A DNA stretch of 64,000 bases from Lederbergia citrisecunda (GCF_018343695.1 NZ_JAGYPJ010000001.1:2217982-2281981), one strand, 5' to 3'; positions 48,188 through 57,350 are shown, counted from the stretch's first letter. Numbers and translations: made by a program. Notes: a model not told the origin generated them from the sequence alone.

Positions 48188-49291
48188 TTACTCATCTAAA
48201 GTGTATTCTTTTAGCCCAACTGGAAGTGGCTTTGGCTGTTCACATGTGCTTGTTGGCTCATAATGGGTACCGCTTTTTGAAGCATCATGGATTCCGTGCA
48301 TAACATCCAATACATGGAAAGCTAAATCGCCATTTGCCCGATGTGCTCTACCACTACGAAGGGCATATGCCATGTCTGCCACGCCGACACCTCTACTATT
48401 GTCAATATAACCATGCGTTAAAGGAATCTCTTCCCATTCTTGACTACCATGCTTCCGAAAGAATACCGGTCCTCCAAATGTATTTGGATCTGGGACAAGG
48501 ATCGTTCCCTTTGAACCATACACTTCAATATTTGGAAGCTTCGATCCAGCGACATCAAAACTCGTAATAAGTGTAGCAATAGCGCCATTTTCGAAATCTA
48601 GTATTCCTGTAATATGTGTAGGAACCTCTACTTGAATTTTTTGTCCATGCTTAGGTTGACTTGTAATCGTTCTTTCAGGGAAGCTGATTCTTGTTGAACC
48701 CGTTACCCTACGAATAGGGCCTAATAAATTTATAAAAGCAGTTATGTAATATGGCCCCATATCGAACATTGGACCACCGCCCACCTGATAATAAAATTCA
48801 GGGTCCGGATGCCAGCTTTCATGTCCCGGGCTCATCATAAATCCAGTAGCTCCTACCACTTCACCAATAGCACCGTCATCAATTAGCTTCCTGCATGTTT
48901 GAATCCCTCCGCCTAAAAATGTATCAGGCGCACCACCTACAAAAAGTCCTTTTTCTTTTGCAATTTCGAGAATTCGTTGACCGTCTTCACGAGATACCGC
49001 CAATGGCTTTTCAACATACACGTGTTTTCCAGCCTCAAGTGCTGCAATACAAACGTCTGCGTGCGCTTTCGGAATCGTTAAATTAATTACAATTTCAATT
49101 TCAGAATCTGCTAATAATTCCTCAACTGTATATGCTTTGGGAATCCCATATTCTTCAGCTCTTGCTTTTGCACGCTCGTAATCCAGGTCCGCACATGCAA
49201 CAATATCAAGCACATCAAATTTTTGTCCGGCCTGGCAATATATACTGCTGATATTTCCACATCCAATAATTCCCACTTTTACACTTCTCAT
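48188..49291 (-). CDS. Gfo/Idh/MocA-family oxidoreductase
   Basis: The 367-aa protein has the NAD(P)-binding motif [15 protein letters not shown], the family motif [10 protein letters not shown] (catalytic lysine about residue 96) and [18 protein letters not shown] in the C-terminal domain. It is only distantly related to the oxidoreductase at 44186. AAGGAGGAAAAT precedes the ATG. It diverges from the second MFS gene. Confidence 0.9.
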   Translation of the reverse strand: MRSVKVGIIGCGNISSIYCQAGQKFDVLDIVACADLDYERAKARAEEYGIPKAYTVEELLADSEIEIVINLTIPKAHADVCIAALEAGKHVYVEKPLAVSREDGQRILEIAKEKGLFVGGAPDTFLGGGIQTCRKLIDDGAIGEVVGATGFMMSPGHESWHPDPEFYYQVGGGPMFDMGPYYITAFINLLGPIRRVTGSTRISFPERTITSQPKHGQKIQVEVPTHITGILDFENGAIATLITSFDVAGSKLPNIEVYGSKGTILVPDPNTFGGPVFFRKHGSQEWEEIPLTHGYIDNSRGVGVADMAYALRSGRAHRANGDLAFHVLDVMHGIHDASKSGTHYEPTSTCEQPKPLPVGLKEYTLDE

Positions 49292-49464
49292 ATTTTCCTC
49301 CTTAGCCTCTCTCTATTTGATAATAGTATAAACAAAACATATTAAATTTTCATTATATTTACGAGTAAATAAATATTATTTCCTATCTATACTATTTTTA
49401 AAAATGCTCTATACTAAATTTATGAGACACATCAATAGATGACAATCGAAAAGAGGATTTTTCT

Positions 49465-50700
49465 ATGTTCAAAAGAATTTCTGGAAATGCGCGTGCATGT
49501 TTGATTGTTGAGCCTTTATTTATCATTCCTTACAGTCTTTATATTCCTTATGCATCCGTATATATGTTAGCTCTAGGAGTTGGAAAAACACAGGTTGGAT
49601 TGATTGCAAGTTTAGGGTTAATTGTCCAAATTTTCACTTCTTTTGTTAGTGGATTTTTAACAGATCGTTTAGGAAGGAAAAAAGCTCTATTAATATACGA
49701 CCTTATTAGTTGGCCGCTCGCTGTTTTAATATGGGCTGTTTCACAAAATATTTGGTTTTTTGTTTTTGCCGCTATCCTCAATGGATTTTTTAAGATTCCA
49801 CAAACGGCTTGGACATGTTTATTAGTAGAAGATACAAAACCGAAAGATCGATCGATTGTTTTTACTATTTTGCAAGTCATTGGAGTAGTCGGCGGATTAT
49901 TCGCCCCAATCGGTGGTTTGTTAGTTAGTAAATTGACATTAGTACCTGCTGTTCGGATTATGTATGCCATCGCAGGTATCTCGATGCTAATTATGATTAT
50001 TTCCCGTCATTTTATGACCCATGAGACAGATATAGGGTTGTTAAAACAAAAGGAAACAAAAAGTATTTCATTTAAGGATACTTTTATTGAATACGGAAAG
50101 ATTATGAAAAAAATAGTTAAAAACAATGGACTGCTTCTTATCTTTGCCGTTTATATCTTTTTCAACTTCCAAATGGTCATGCAAAACACTTATTTATATG
50201 TATATTTAGTTGAGGCATTATCAGTATCCGAGTCGACTATTTCAATATTCCCTGCTATTTCATCAGTTTGTATGCTCTTCCTCCTCTTTTTTGTCATACC
50301 GAGATTTAAAGAGGAGCTAAATTATTATTATATGATGATTGGATTTTCGCTATCTATTGCCGCCAACGCGATTTTAGTCATAACAAAGGGAAGCAGCTTA
50401 CTACCGATTATTATTAGCTTAATTTTATCTGCTGCAGGTGTTCTTATCGCCAATCCATATTTGGAATCTGCAGTCGCTAATTCAATTGAAGATGAAAATC
50501 GTGCAAATATGTACTCGATCTTGCAAGTTTTTCTCTTATTATTTATCTCACCTGCAGGCGTAATAGCGGGCTTAGCATATAATATGGATCCTCGATTTCC
50601 ATTCATCATCATGGTATGTTCGTTATTCATTAATATCGGAATCTTATTATTTTTGGCAAAACCTTTTTCGCGGAAAAATAAACTATCAAAAGCTTTATAA
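49465..50700 (+). CDS. MFS transporter
   Basis: The 411-aa protein has about twelve membrane segments and the MFS loop motif GFLTDRLGRKKALL. It differs from the MFS gene at 46711. AGAGGATTTTTCT precedes the ATG. Divergent placement beside a sugar-type oxidoreductase suggests uptake or efflux of a related compound, which is only inferred. Confidence 0.85.
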   Translation: MFKRISGNARACLIVEPLFIIPYSLYIPYASVYMLALGVGKTQVGLIASLGLIVQIFTSFVSGFLTDRLGRKKALLIYDLISWPLAVLIWAVSQNIWFFVFAAILNGFFKIPQTAWTCLLVEDTKPKDRSIVFTILQVIGVVGGLFAPIGGLLVSKLTLVPAVRIMYAIAGISMLIMIISRHFMTHETDIGLLKQKETKSISFKDTFIEYGKIMKKIVKNNGLLLIFAVYIFFNFQMVMQNTYLYVYLVEALSVSESTISIFPAISSVCMLFLLFFVIPRFKEELNYYYMMIGFSLSIAANAILVITKGSSLLPIIISLILSAAGVLIANPYLESAVANSIEDENRANMYSILQVFLLLFISPAGVIAGLAYNMDPRFPFIIMVCSLFINIGILLFLAKPFSRKNKLSKAL

Positions 50701-50766
50701 GTTCCTGAGTGAATGTATCCAGGCTATGTTATTAAAGATAATCATATTTTCATATACAAAAATTTA

Positions 50767-50791
50767 AGAGACTGCCTTCTTGGCAGTCTCT
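50767..50791. terminator. Two-way terminator between MFS and permease genes
   Basis: AGAGACTGCC pairs perfectly with GGCAGTCTCT around TTCTT, followed by TCTTTTCTT on the plus strand and TAAATTTTT on the minus strand. The flanking genes converge. Confidence 0.88.
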
Positions 50792-50804
50792 TCTTTTCTT
50801 ATTA

Positions 50805-51665
50805 TTATCCTTTCGCTCCTGAAATAACGATTCCTTGAATAAAGTACTTCTGTGCAAAGAAAAATAACGTTAATGGTGGCAATACAGCGACAAACGATGC
50901 TGCCATTAATAAGTTCCATGGAGTCGTTGCATAGGCTCCTCGGAAACTAGCAAGACCTAGCGATAGTGGATATTTCAATTGGGAGCTTAAATAAATAAGT
51001 GGGCCCATTAAGTCATTCCAACGATACATAAATTCCATAATGCCCGCAGTTGCAAGAGCCGGGATTGAGAGTGGTAAAATCATTCGGAAATAGATTGTAA
51101 AATATCCACCTCCATCTATTTTAACTGCTTCATCCAATTCCTTAGAAATTCCTAAATAAAATTGTCTTAATAGGAATATTAAAAACGCACTGGCACCAAA
51201 GGATGGAATAATTAATGGAAGGTAAGAATCTACCCAACCAAGTTTACTAAATATTAAGTATTGCGGGATCATCGTTACTTGCGAAGGAATCATCATTGTA
51301 CTTAATATTAGCGCAAATAAAATTGTACTACCTCGTGCACGTAATCTAGCAAATGCAAAGGCCACCAATGATGAAGAAAATGCTGCTCCAAACATGGTTA
51401 ACAATGTGTAAAACGAGGTATTCCATAAATACATTCCCATTGGATGAGTGGTAAATACTTCTTTAAAGTTTACCCATTCAAATGTTTTCGGTAATAAAGT
51501 TTGTTGATGCACTTGGCCTAATGTCTTTAGTGAAGTGGAAATCATCCAGAAAACAGGAAATCCAAATAAACATAAACCTAATAATAAGAGTATATAAACA
51601 AAAACTTTACCTGTTAAACTAATTTCTCCGTATTTAAAAGTCTTATTTTTACTTACTAACTGCAT
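50805..51665 (-). CDS. Sugar ABC transporter permease, MalG type (system 2)
   Basis: The 286-aa permease has about six membrane segments and the EAA motif KELDEAVKIDGGGYFTIYFRMILPLSIPAL near residue 180-210. It starts 17 bp after the MalF-type partner, with GGGGGG upstream of the ATG. It is the last gene of the second ATPase-less importer. Confidence 0.92.
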   Translation of the reverse strand: MQLVSKNKTFKYGEISLTGKVFVYILLLLGLCLFGFPVFWMISTSLKTLGQVHQQTLLPKTFEWVNFKEVFTTHPMGMYLWNTSFYTLLTMFGAAFSSSLVAFAFARLRARGSTILFALILSTMMIPSQVTMIPQYLIFSKLGWVDSYLPLIIPSFGASAFLIFLLRQFYLGISKELDEAVKIDGGGYFTIYFRMILPLSIPALATAGIMEFMYRWNDLMGPLIYLSSQLKYPLSLGLASFRGAYATTPWNLLMAASFVAVLPPLTLFFFAQKYFIQGIVISGAKG

Positions 51666-51682
51666 AAAGTTCGCCCCCCTAT

Positions 51683-52633
51683 CTATTTTGACTCATATTC
51701 GTAATGAACTAGCTTTCTTGAAGCCCATAAAGATAGCATGGTGAAAGTGAAGATGATAATGAACAATATCCATGCTTGGGCGGACGCATATCCCATCCTA
51801 AATTGTCCGAAAGCAGTATCAAATAAATAGAGTACATAGAAATAAGACATCCAATCGGGGCCACCTCTAGTAATAATATAGGCTTGTGTAAATACTTGGA
51901 AAGATCCAATAATCCCCATAATTGTATTAAATAAAATAACTGGTGAAATAAGCGGAACTGTAATTTTGAAAAATTGTTTTACTTTATTGGCACCATCTAT
52001 TGCAGCAGCCTCGTACAATTCTGCAGGTAATGATTGCAAGCTTGCAAGGAAAATAACCATTGTCCCGCCAACAGCTGTCAGCTGCATAAGTACCATCGAA
52101 GGAATTACCGTTTTAGTATCTGTAAACCAGCCAGGACCTTCAATTCCAAATAAATCACTCAATAATCCATTTACAATACCAAAATCTGGGTTCAATAACC
52201 AAGACCATAAAAACGCTACAGAAACACCGGAAATAATCGATGGAGCGTAAAACATCGTTCTAAAAAAGGCTTGTCCTTTTACTTTTTGATTAAGTAGTAC
52301 CGCTAACGCAAGTCCGACTATTATACTGAAAGGCACAGCCAGCACTACATAATAGGCGGTTACAGTAAGTGATTTATAAAATAATTTATCATTAAATAAA
52401 TTTGCAAAGTTTTCAAATCCAGTGAATTTCGGTGCGTCGATAACATTATAATTTGTAAAACTTAAGCCTAGTGAAGCGATAATTGGACCACCTGTGAAAA
52501 ATAAAAAACCGATAATCCAAGGGGAAATAAATATCCAAAATGCCCTTTCTTCTTTTCTTGCCTCTGCGGATAGTTTATGTTTTTTTTGAACTGTTACATT
52601 TTCATTTGTAGAAATTCCAGCTTTTTGATCCAT
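51683..52633 (-). CDS. Sugar ABC transporter permease, MalF type (system 2)
   Basis: The 316-aa permease has a cytoplasmic N-terminus of about 30 residues, six membrane segments and the EAA motif LYEAAAIDGANKVKQFFKITVPLISP near residue 230. GGAGGGACTTT precedes the ATG. A hairpin separates it from the solute-binding gene upstream. Confidence 0.92.
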   Translation of the reverse strand: MDQKAGISTNENVTVQKKHKLSAEARKEERAFWIFISPWIIGFLFFTGGPIIASLGLSFTNYNVIDAPKFTGFENFANLFNDKLFYKSLTVTAYYVVLAVPFSIIVGLALAVLLNQKVKGQAFFRTMFYAPSIISGVSVAFLWSWLLNPDFGIVNGLLSDLFGIEGPGWFTDTKTVIPSMVLMQLTAVGGTMVIFLASLQSLPAELYEAAAIDGANKVKQFFKITVPLISPVILFNTIMGIIGSFQVFTQAYIITRGGPDWMSYFYVLYLFDTAFGQFRMGYASAQAWILFIIIFTFTMLSLWASRKLVHYEYESK

Positions 52634-52740
52634 TTATAAAGTCCCTCCGTTTTTTCATAAAAGGGATGATCGTAGATTGGCTCCCTGCTAACATATAAAA
52701 TTATGAGAATCAAAAACTAATACAATTCTATTGTTAGAAG

Positions 52741-52766
52741 GGGTGCCATAATCTAACGTGGCACCC
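52741..52766 (-). terminator. Stem-loop between solute-binding and permease genes, likely partial terminator
   Basis: GGGTGCCA pairs perfectly with TGGCACCC around 10 nt. The following bases (CTTCTAAC on the minus strand) give a poor T tract, so it may limit rather than stop read-through into the permease genes. Confidence 0.6.
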
Positions 52767-52790
52767 TCTACTTGTATAATAGGTTGTTTA

Positions 52791-54155
52791 TTATTTACCC
52801 AAATCCAGTGAACGGAGGTTCTTATCAATTTCTTTCAAGCCTTCGTCTACAGTCTTTTTACCTTCATAGACTGCTGTCATTGTTTGATCAATTGTCGTTC
52901 CAATGATAGAAAACTTAGTGATCAAGTGGTTGTCTGCTTCTTTACCATCAACAAATGCACCATCATTAACTTGTTTTACATCTTCAACTGACATACCAGT
53001 GATATCAGACATTTGTTGATACCAATCATCCATTAGAGATGAATCAGCTGGTGTAGCTGATGTTGCTTGCATAAACGATTTTGCAGCCCCATTTGGATCA
53101 GCAAGGAATTTTACAAATTCCCAAGCCTCATCTGGATGTTTACTTTTTGCACTAATATTCCATGGGTCTACGTATAATGTTGCTGTACGTCCATCAACAT
53201 ATGGAATTGGTGCAACTCCCCAATTGAATTCTGCTGGTTTATATGCCCAGAATCCCCAACCACCGTTAACAACCATAGCAACTTTTCCTGTCATAAACGG
53301 ATCACCAAGTTGAGAAACAGCATCAAGTGCAGATGGTGTAGGTGAAACCTTATATTTATTAATTAAATCAACATAAAATTGAAGTGCTTGAGCATTTTTG
53401 GGATTATCAAGAATTGCTGGCTCTCCCATAACTCCTGTTGTATATGCATCAGGATTAAAGAATTCTCCGCCAAATGACCAAGCTTTACGACTAGGTGAGT
53501 TGTTATCTAAAAGACCGTAAATCTTGTCAGCACTTTTACCTGTATCCTTTGTTAATTTTTGCGCGTAATCAAGAGCCTTATCCCAGTTCCATGAAGTATC
53601 ATTCCAGTCAGTCGGTGGATATTCTAATCCAGCCTCATCGAACAAATCTTTGTTATAGAACAAGTAGCTTCCGATACCTAACATTGGAATTCCATAAACT
53701 TTCCCATCAATTTTATAAATATCCATTAAGTGTTCTGGAATTCCACTAAGCTGTTGTGCATCATTTTCCACGTAAGAAGTTAGATCTAATAATGCATCCA
53801 TACCACGATATGTCGCAAATCCTGAGTTAGCCCAGTTGGAGGACCATACATCTGGTACATTTCCACTTGAGATCATAGTCGTTAAACGCTGGTCAATCTC
53901 ATCTTGTGGAATCGTTTCCAATTTTACTTTAATATCTGGGTGTTTTGCTTCAAAATCTGTGATTGTTTTCTTTTCCCACTCAATCATATTGGCATCCGTT
54001 CTTACAAGCCAAGTAATTTCTACTTTTTTGCCGCCTTTTCCGCCACCTTTGTCTCCTCCAGAGGTTTCAGATCCTCCACATCCAGTCAAAGCTGCAGAAA
54101 TAACTAAAATAAAAATCATCATAAATACCTTGTAGATACTTGACACTTTCTTCAA
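52791..54155 (-). CDS. Sugar-binding lipoprotein (system 2)
   Basis: The 454-aa family-1 binding protein has a lipoprotein signal with LTGC (Cys26), then a Gly/Lys linker and the SBP body with DFEAKHPDIKVKLETIPQ and LFYNKDLFDEAGLEYPPTDWND. The TTG at 54155 is the chosen start because AAAGGGGG lies 8 bp before it and it gives a normal signal peptide; a longer in-frame ATG start would put extra sequence before it. The sugar is unknown. Confidence 0.9.
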   Translation of the reverse strand: MKKVSSIYKVFMMIFILVISAALTGCGGSETSGGDKGGGKGGKKVEITWLVRTDANMIEWEKKTITDFEAKHPDIKVKLETIPQDEIDQRLTTMISSGNVPDVWSSNWANSGFATYRGMDALLDLTSYVENDAQQLSGIPEHLMDIYKIDGKVYGIPMLGIGSYLFYNKDLFDEAGLEYPPTDWNDTSWNWDKALDYAQKLTKDTGKSADKIYGLLDNNSPSRKAWSFGGEFFNPDAYTTGVMGEPAILDNPKNAQALQFYVDLINKYKVSPTPSALDAVSQLGDPFMTGKVAMVVNGGWGFWAYKPAEFNWGVAPIPYVDGRTATLYVDPWNISAKSKHPDEAWEFVKFLADPNGAAKSFMQATSATPADSSLMDDWYQQMSDITGMSVEDVKQVNDGAFVDGKEADNHLITKFSIIGTTIDQTMTAVYEGKKTVDEGLKEIDKNLRSLDLGK

Positions 54156-54296
54156 CCCAATTACCCCCTTTTTTAATGTTCCAATTGTTACAACATTAAT
54201 ATTTGCATACCATTTGATTTTGAGCAAAACCACCTCCCTTAATTTCTACTCCCATACTTTTTTCCTATCCCGTCTTTTTATAAGACAAAAAGAACC

Positions 54297-54310
54297 GGGA
54301 AGCGATTACA
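54297..54310 (-). promoter_or_regulatory. Candidate cre site upstream of sugar system 2
   Basis: On the minus strand TGTAATCGCTTCCC agrees at 12 of 14 positions with the cre consensus. It lies about 142 bp before the solute-binding gene. No strong promoter could be fixed here. Confidence 0.4.
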
Positions 54311-54409
54311 TTTCTCAATCAAATAAACATTCAGTCTATTTTTCATAAATATTATCATATGTTTTCCCGAAATGGAAGAATATTTTTTTGTTGGAATAAT
54401 TCTTTGGGG

Positions 54410-54425
54410 AAAATTCGCGAATTTT
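54410..54425. promoter_or_regulatory. 16-bp perfect palindrome upstream of sugar system 2
   Basis: AAAATTCGCGAATTTT is fully self-complementary. It lies 255 bp before the solute-binding gene and could be a regulator site; no T run makes it a terminator. Confidence 0.4.
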
Positions 54426-54550
54426 GTCACTTTTTCTCGTTTTTTATTAAAAAGCTTTTTGTTTAAATAGTTTTTGAGGGTAAAAGGAAATTATTTGGTA
54501 AGGCAACTGTACACAAAGGTAGGGTAAGTAAATAGTCCTTAAGGAGAAAT

Positions 54551-54685
54551 ATGAATTTGTTTATGGAATTATGCCATTTTCTGAATATCCAAAGCAATAG
54601 GCAAAAAGTCAGGAGAGGAAGTTATCTGATAGGTTATGATGAATTAAATAAATGGTCATTTGAGAAGAGAAAAAAATATATGTGA
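54551..54685 (+). CDS. Possible 44-aa small protein, unrecognised
   Basis: The frame reads MNLFMELCHFLNIQSNRQK and ends LNKWSFEKRKKYM. AAGGAG lies 4 bp before the ATG, a little close. I recognise no family. It sits in a long region with decayed genes and may itself be a remnant. Confidence 0.3.
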   Translation: MNLFMELCHFLNIQSNRQKVRRGSYLIGYDELNKWSFEKRKKYM

Positions 54686-54880
54686 TTAATTTTACAATTC
54701 AACTTGCAATGAACAAAAACAGGCAGTTTATTCAGCCGATGAACATATCACTAAAAGAGATAATCTGAGCTAAGTGCTAGTTAATGTAAACTTTTTTTGA
54801 AGAAGTAATGTTATTATGGTTGCTACTCGTTAAACACCTTGCAGTTAAAAAGAAATATTTACTATGTTAAATTTTCTCTT

Positions 54881-54910
54881 GTGTGTTGATTAGTGCGGAA
54901 ATCAACACAC
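54881..54910 (+). other. 11-bp perfect stem-loop
   Basis: GTGTGTTGATT pairs with AATCAACACAC around 8 nt, then TTATTTC. It may be an old terminator; no gene directly before it is supported. Confidence 0.5.
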
Positions 54911-54982
54911 TTATTTCACAGAGCTATTTATTTTGAAATACGATAAATACCAAAAGCAAATCCCCTAAATAAATTTCAAGTA

Positions 54983-55010
54983 AAAAGGAAGCAAAGTTTT
55001 GCTTCCTTTT
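54983..55010. terminator. Hairpin with T tracts, orphan terminator
   Basis: AAAAGGAAGCAAA pairs with TTTGCTTCCTTTT around two bases, so it could act in either direction. It borders the decayed efflux genes. Confidence 0.55.
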
Positions 55011-55239
55011 GAAAATAATATGCTCTATGAAAATATTAAAATGTGCTTTAACTTTTAACTGCTCCTTCAGTGAATTTTGCAATATGCTTGCTAAACAAAA
55101 GAAAGGATGGACCTATGATAGAAATAAAATCACCCTTTTGAATATCGAGGGAAACACTCTGTCTCCACTCGTTCCCAATGAACTTCCAACTGATTTAAGA
55201 ACCCCGCGCCAATGTAAGCAAATTGGCAACCCGCTTTGA

Positions 55240-55335
55240 CAATTGTTCCAGTCATGGACACTTGGCGTTGCCTTTGCACGCGCGCTGGCTGGGCATCCTC
55301 CGATTTTACTAGCAGATGAACTAACTGGTAAATGA
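55240..55335 (+). pseudogene. Remnant of a MacB/LolD-type ABC ATPase
   Basis: The frame starting after a TGA reads LGVAFARALAGHPPILLADEL and then TGK before a stop. This matches the signature-to-Walker B region of ABC ATPases of the MacB/YknY type (usual form VAIARALA then ILLADEPTGNLD). The glycine-rich signature is damaged, Pro is changed to Leu in ADEPTG and the frame ends in a stop, with no intact sequence before or after. Confidence 0.7.
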
Positions 55336-55423
55336 ACTGATTACCTTAAATGAGAGTGGAACAATTTATTTCTAAGTTTATCGTTCCTTTTTTTAAAAAA
55401 ACTGCCAGCATTATTTTTTACTG

Positions 55424-55597
55424 TTACTCTTCCAGACAGCGGATACTGTCAGTGTAAAGGAAGGAGATGTTGTTAAAGCAGGTACAAAACTTGTAACCTT
55501 TACAGATGGAAGTATCTTAAAAGCTCCAGTTGCTGGGACAATCACAGGCCTTTCTGTTGCAAGTGGTGATTCTGTGCAAATTAACAATAATTGCTGA
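55424..55597 (+). pseudogene. Remnant of a HlyD/MacA-type membrane fusion protein
   Basis: The frame reads DTVSVKEGDVVKAGTKLVTF, then LKAPVAGTITGLSVASGDSV before TGA. This is the biotinyl-lipoyl-like hairpin domain of RND/MacA membrane fusion proteins. Only about 55 codons remain. Together with the ATPase remnant 90 bp upstream it points to a former MacAB-like efflux operon. Confidence 0.65.
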
Positions 55598-55636
55598 AAT
55601 AATAATCCGCTTTTTCAAATTTCTATCTCCTTTCCA

Positions 55637-55861
55637 TCATTGATTTTGCCCTGATTGATCTTGACCAGGCTGGAATTGTCCCGGTTGGAATTCCCCATTA
55701 CCCGGGAACATCTGACCTTCCCCTCTTGGTCTCATTCCTGAAAAGATGGGTCTTGTATTTTGTTTATAAGCTACATATCCTACCCCAATGGCTGCGAACG
55801 TACTTATCACCAAATTTACAATGAGTAAAATTTTTATTAGATTTTGTTTGGACTGTTCCAT
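55637..55861 (-). CDS. 74-aa membrane-anchored protein with Gln/Gly/Pro tail
   Basis: One hydrophobic segment (residues about 11-31, LLIVNLVISTFAAIGVGYVA) is followed by a tail rich in Gln, Gly, Pro and Phe with a repeated FQPGQ element. AAGGAGGAATAAAC is a strong ribosome site before the ATG. I do not know the family. It may belong with the decayed efflux genes, as its role in the cell envelope would fit. Confidence 0.7.
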   Translation of the reverse strand: MEQSKQNLIKILLIVNLVISTFAAIGVGYVAYKQNTRPIFSGMRPRGEGQMFPGNGEFQPGQFQPGQDQSGQNQ

Positions 55862-56019
55862 GTTTATTCCTCCTTATTAAATGTTGATAAGCCTATTATG
55901 AATTTCGTTCCTTAACTTTTCCTTAAAATTTCAACCCTATCTCTTACGAATGTTCTTTCGTCAAAAAAAAGACAAGAGCTGCATGAGAGCACTGAAAAAG
56001 TCCCTATAGTTTAAATAAA

Positions 56020-56053
56020 CGAAGGCTTCCTCAATGAATTGAGGAAGCCTTCG
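56020..56053. terminator. Strong terminator hairpin without an evident upstream gene
   Basis: CGAAGGCTTCCTCA pairs perfectly with TGAGGAAGCCTTCG around 6 nt, then CTTTTTTC on the plus strand. No intact plus-strand gene precedes it, so it was probably left by a lost gene. Confidence 0.8.
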
Positions 56054-56153
56054 CTTTTTTCATGTATTATAATTGTATTTAGTTTAGTAGTGTTTCGGAT
56101 ATTATCAAATAAACAACCACTTAATTCTGACCTATTCGTGTCAATCTATACTT

Positions 56154-56236
56154 CTATTCCGCAATAAACATGTCATCAAAATCAAATACTTGGTCTCCAA
56201 TTTTTAATCATTTTCGATAACTTCACGTGGAAGCAG
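56154..56236 (-). pseudogene. C-terminal remnant of an unknown gene
   Basis: On the minus strand one frame reads LLPREVIEND and stops, and the next frame continues KIGDQVFDFDDMFIAE before TAG. Joined by a frameshift they look like the end of a protein. I cannot name the family. Confidence 0.3.
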
Positions 56237-56289
56237 ATATTTTTAAATTTAATAAATGCTTCTTTTAGAAACTAATTATTTATTTTTGA

Positions 56290-56591
56290 ATTTTCTGATT
56301 TTTCGAGTTTTCTTCCGTTCCTCTTCTTCAGCAGATGGCGAGAGTGAAGAAGAAGGAAATAATGGAAATATCCTAGCTAGAATCGGGAACGAATGCCACT
56401 GATTGACCTATGATACAAATTTTGAGACACATATTTTTAAGGATAATTGGACCTAGGATAAACCTTGGAAGGCAACCGAAAGGATTAATAAAAACTTCAG
56501 TAATTTCTCTGATGGACTAATGAGGTTTTTTAAGCTTGCTATTGGTGAAAAAGAGTATCGGCCCGAGGAACAACATGAACTAACAGTTTAA
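56290..56591 (+). pseudogene. Decayed frame with two in-frame stops, unknown
   Basis: A single frame runs through SADGESEEEGNNGNILARIG, then TGA, LTYDTNFETHIFKDNWT, TAG and DKPWKATERINKNF, and ends PEEQHELTV. The stops at 56400 and 56454 are in the same frame. The composition looks like real protein. No family is recognised. Confidence 0.38.
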
Positions 56592-56666
56592 GATATAACT
56601 ATTTTAAAAGTACACTACAAACGATAGAAAAATTAGGAAATTTTTTTAAAAATGACTCTGAAAAAA

Positions 56667-56694
56667 AATACCTCCTGATTGTACAGGAGGTATT
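56667..56694. terminator. Two-way terminator after the decayed frame
   Basis: AATACCTCCT pairs perfectly with AGGAGGTATT around 8 nt; T runs follow on both strands. Confidence 0.85.
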
Positions 56695-56823
56695 TTTATT
56701 ATTTATTTCATTTTAGTTAGGTTTAGCCTCTAATTCAAAGATAAATATAAAGGATCATATTCAATAAGTGCTTTAAAGCATAAGTGTGTAACAATAACAT
56801 TTTAAGTCACAATCAAATAAAAA

Positions 56824-56845
56824 ACCACCAAATATGTATTTGGTG
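56824..56845 (-). terminator. Terminator overlapping the tmRNA 3' end
   Basis: CCACCAAATA and TATTTGGTGG form a perfect palindrome, then TTTTTT on the minus strand. The stem's first bases are the CCACCA end of the mature tmRNA, so maturation must cut inside the terminator stem. Confidence 0.9.
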
Positions 56846-57208
56846 GAGACGGTGGGAATCGAACCCACGTCCAGAAACATCGCCACTTAAGCGTCTACGA
56901 GTGTAGTCAATATATTTTGTGGTTTCGCGTCTTCTTTCGCCTATCGACGGGCAGCTGAAGCGCTAGCCTGATTATTCTCTTCCATGCTCCCCAGGCGGAG
57001 GACTTCCGGCGTAGCCCACTTAGAGTGAGTCCCTTACCCTACCACATGGGCGATGGAGGGAGGAACCGCTTCGAACTGTTATTAAGCAGCTAAAGCGAAG
57101 TTGTTGTTTTCTTTGCCAGTTATTATTGGCTTTGACGTTTTTACGAGGACGATCCCCTCGACTCGCAACCCAAGCTCGAACTATCCCTGTCGAATCCGTA
57201 ACGTCCCC
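56840..57208 (-). ncRNA. ssrA: tmRNA (transfer-messenger RNA)
   Basis: The 369-nt RNA starts GGGGACGTTACGGATTCGAC and ends GTTCGATTCCCACCGTCTCC followed by ACCA, with the tRNA-like acceptor and T arm paired. The tag reading frame at about 57120-57085 encodes (T)GKENNNFALAA and ends TAATAA; ALAA at the end is the normal degron. It rescues ribosomes stalled on broken mRNA together with SmpB, whose gene is not in this window. Confidence 0.97.
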
Positions 57209-57279
57209 ATGATAAGAAGATGTTTTTCGGTTGCTTTTTAGGCATCCATATTCAAAACATCTGAGGTGTTACATTGATT

Positions 57280-57307
57280 ATTATAACATTTGTTCGTAAA
57301 AATTCAA
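57280..57307 (-). promoter_or_regulatory. Promoter of the tmRNA gene
   Basis: TTGAAT, 16 bp, TATAAT on the minus strand, about 70 bp before the mature 5' end, leaving a leader to be removed by RNase P. Confidence 0.8.
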
Positions 57308-57350
57308 GGTCCACAGTTTCATATTACAATAAGTACCAAATAAACAATGA

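Noticed and set aside
55009..55239. 76-codon frame before the ABC ATPase remnant
   Set aside because: It begins in a terminator-like hairpin, has no ribosome site and the sequence is not recognisable as protein.
55980..56015. CACTGAAAAAGTC resembling the end of an IS1182-type insertion sequence
   Set aside because: Only one 13-base motif is seen, without transposase, second end or target duplication.
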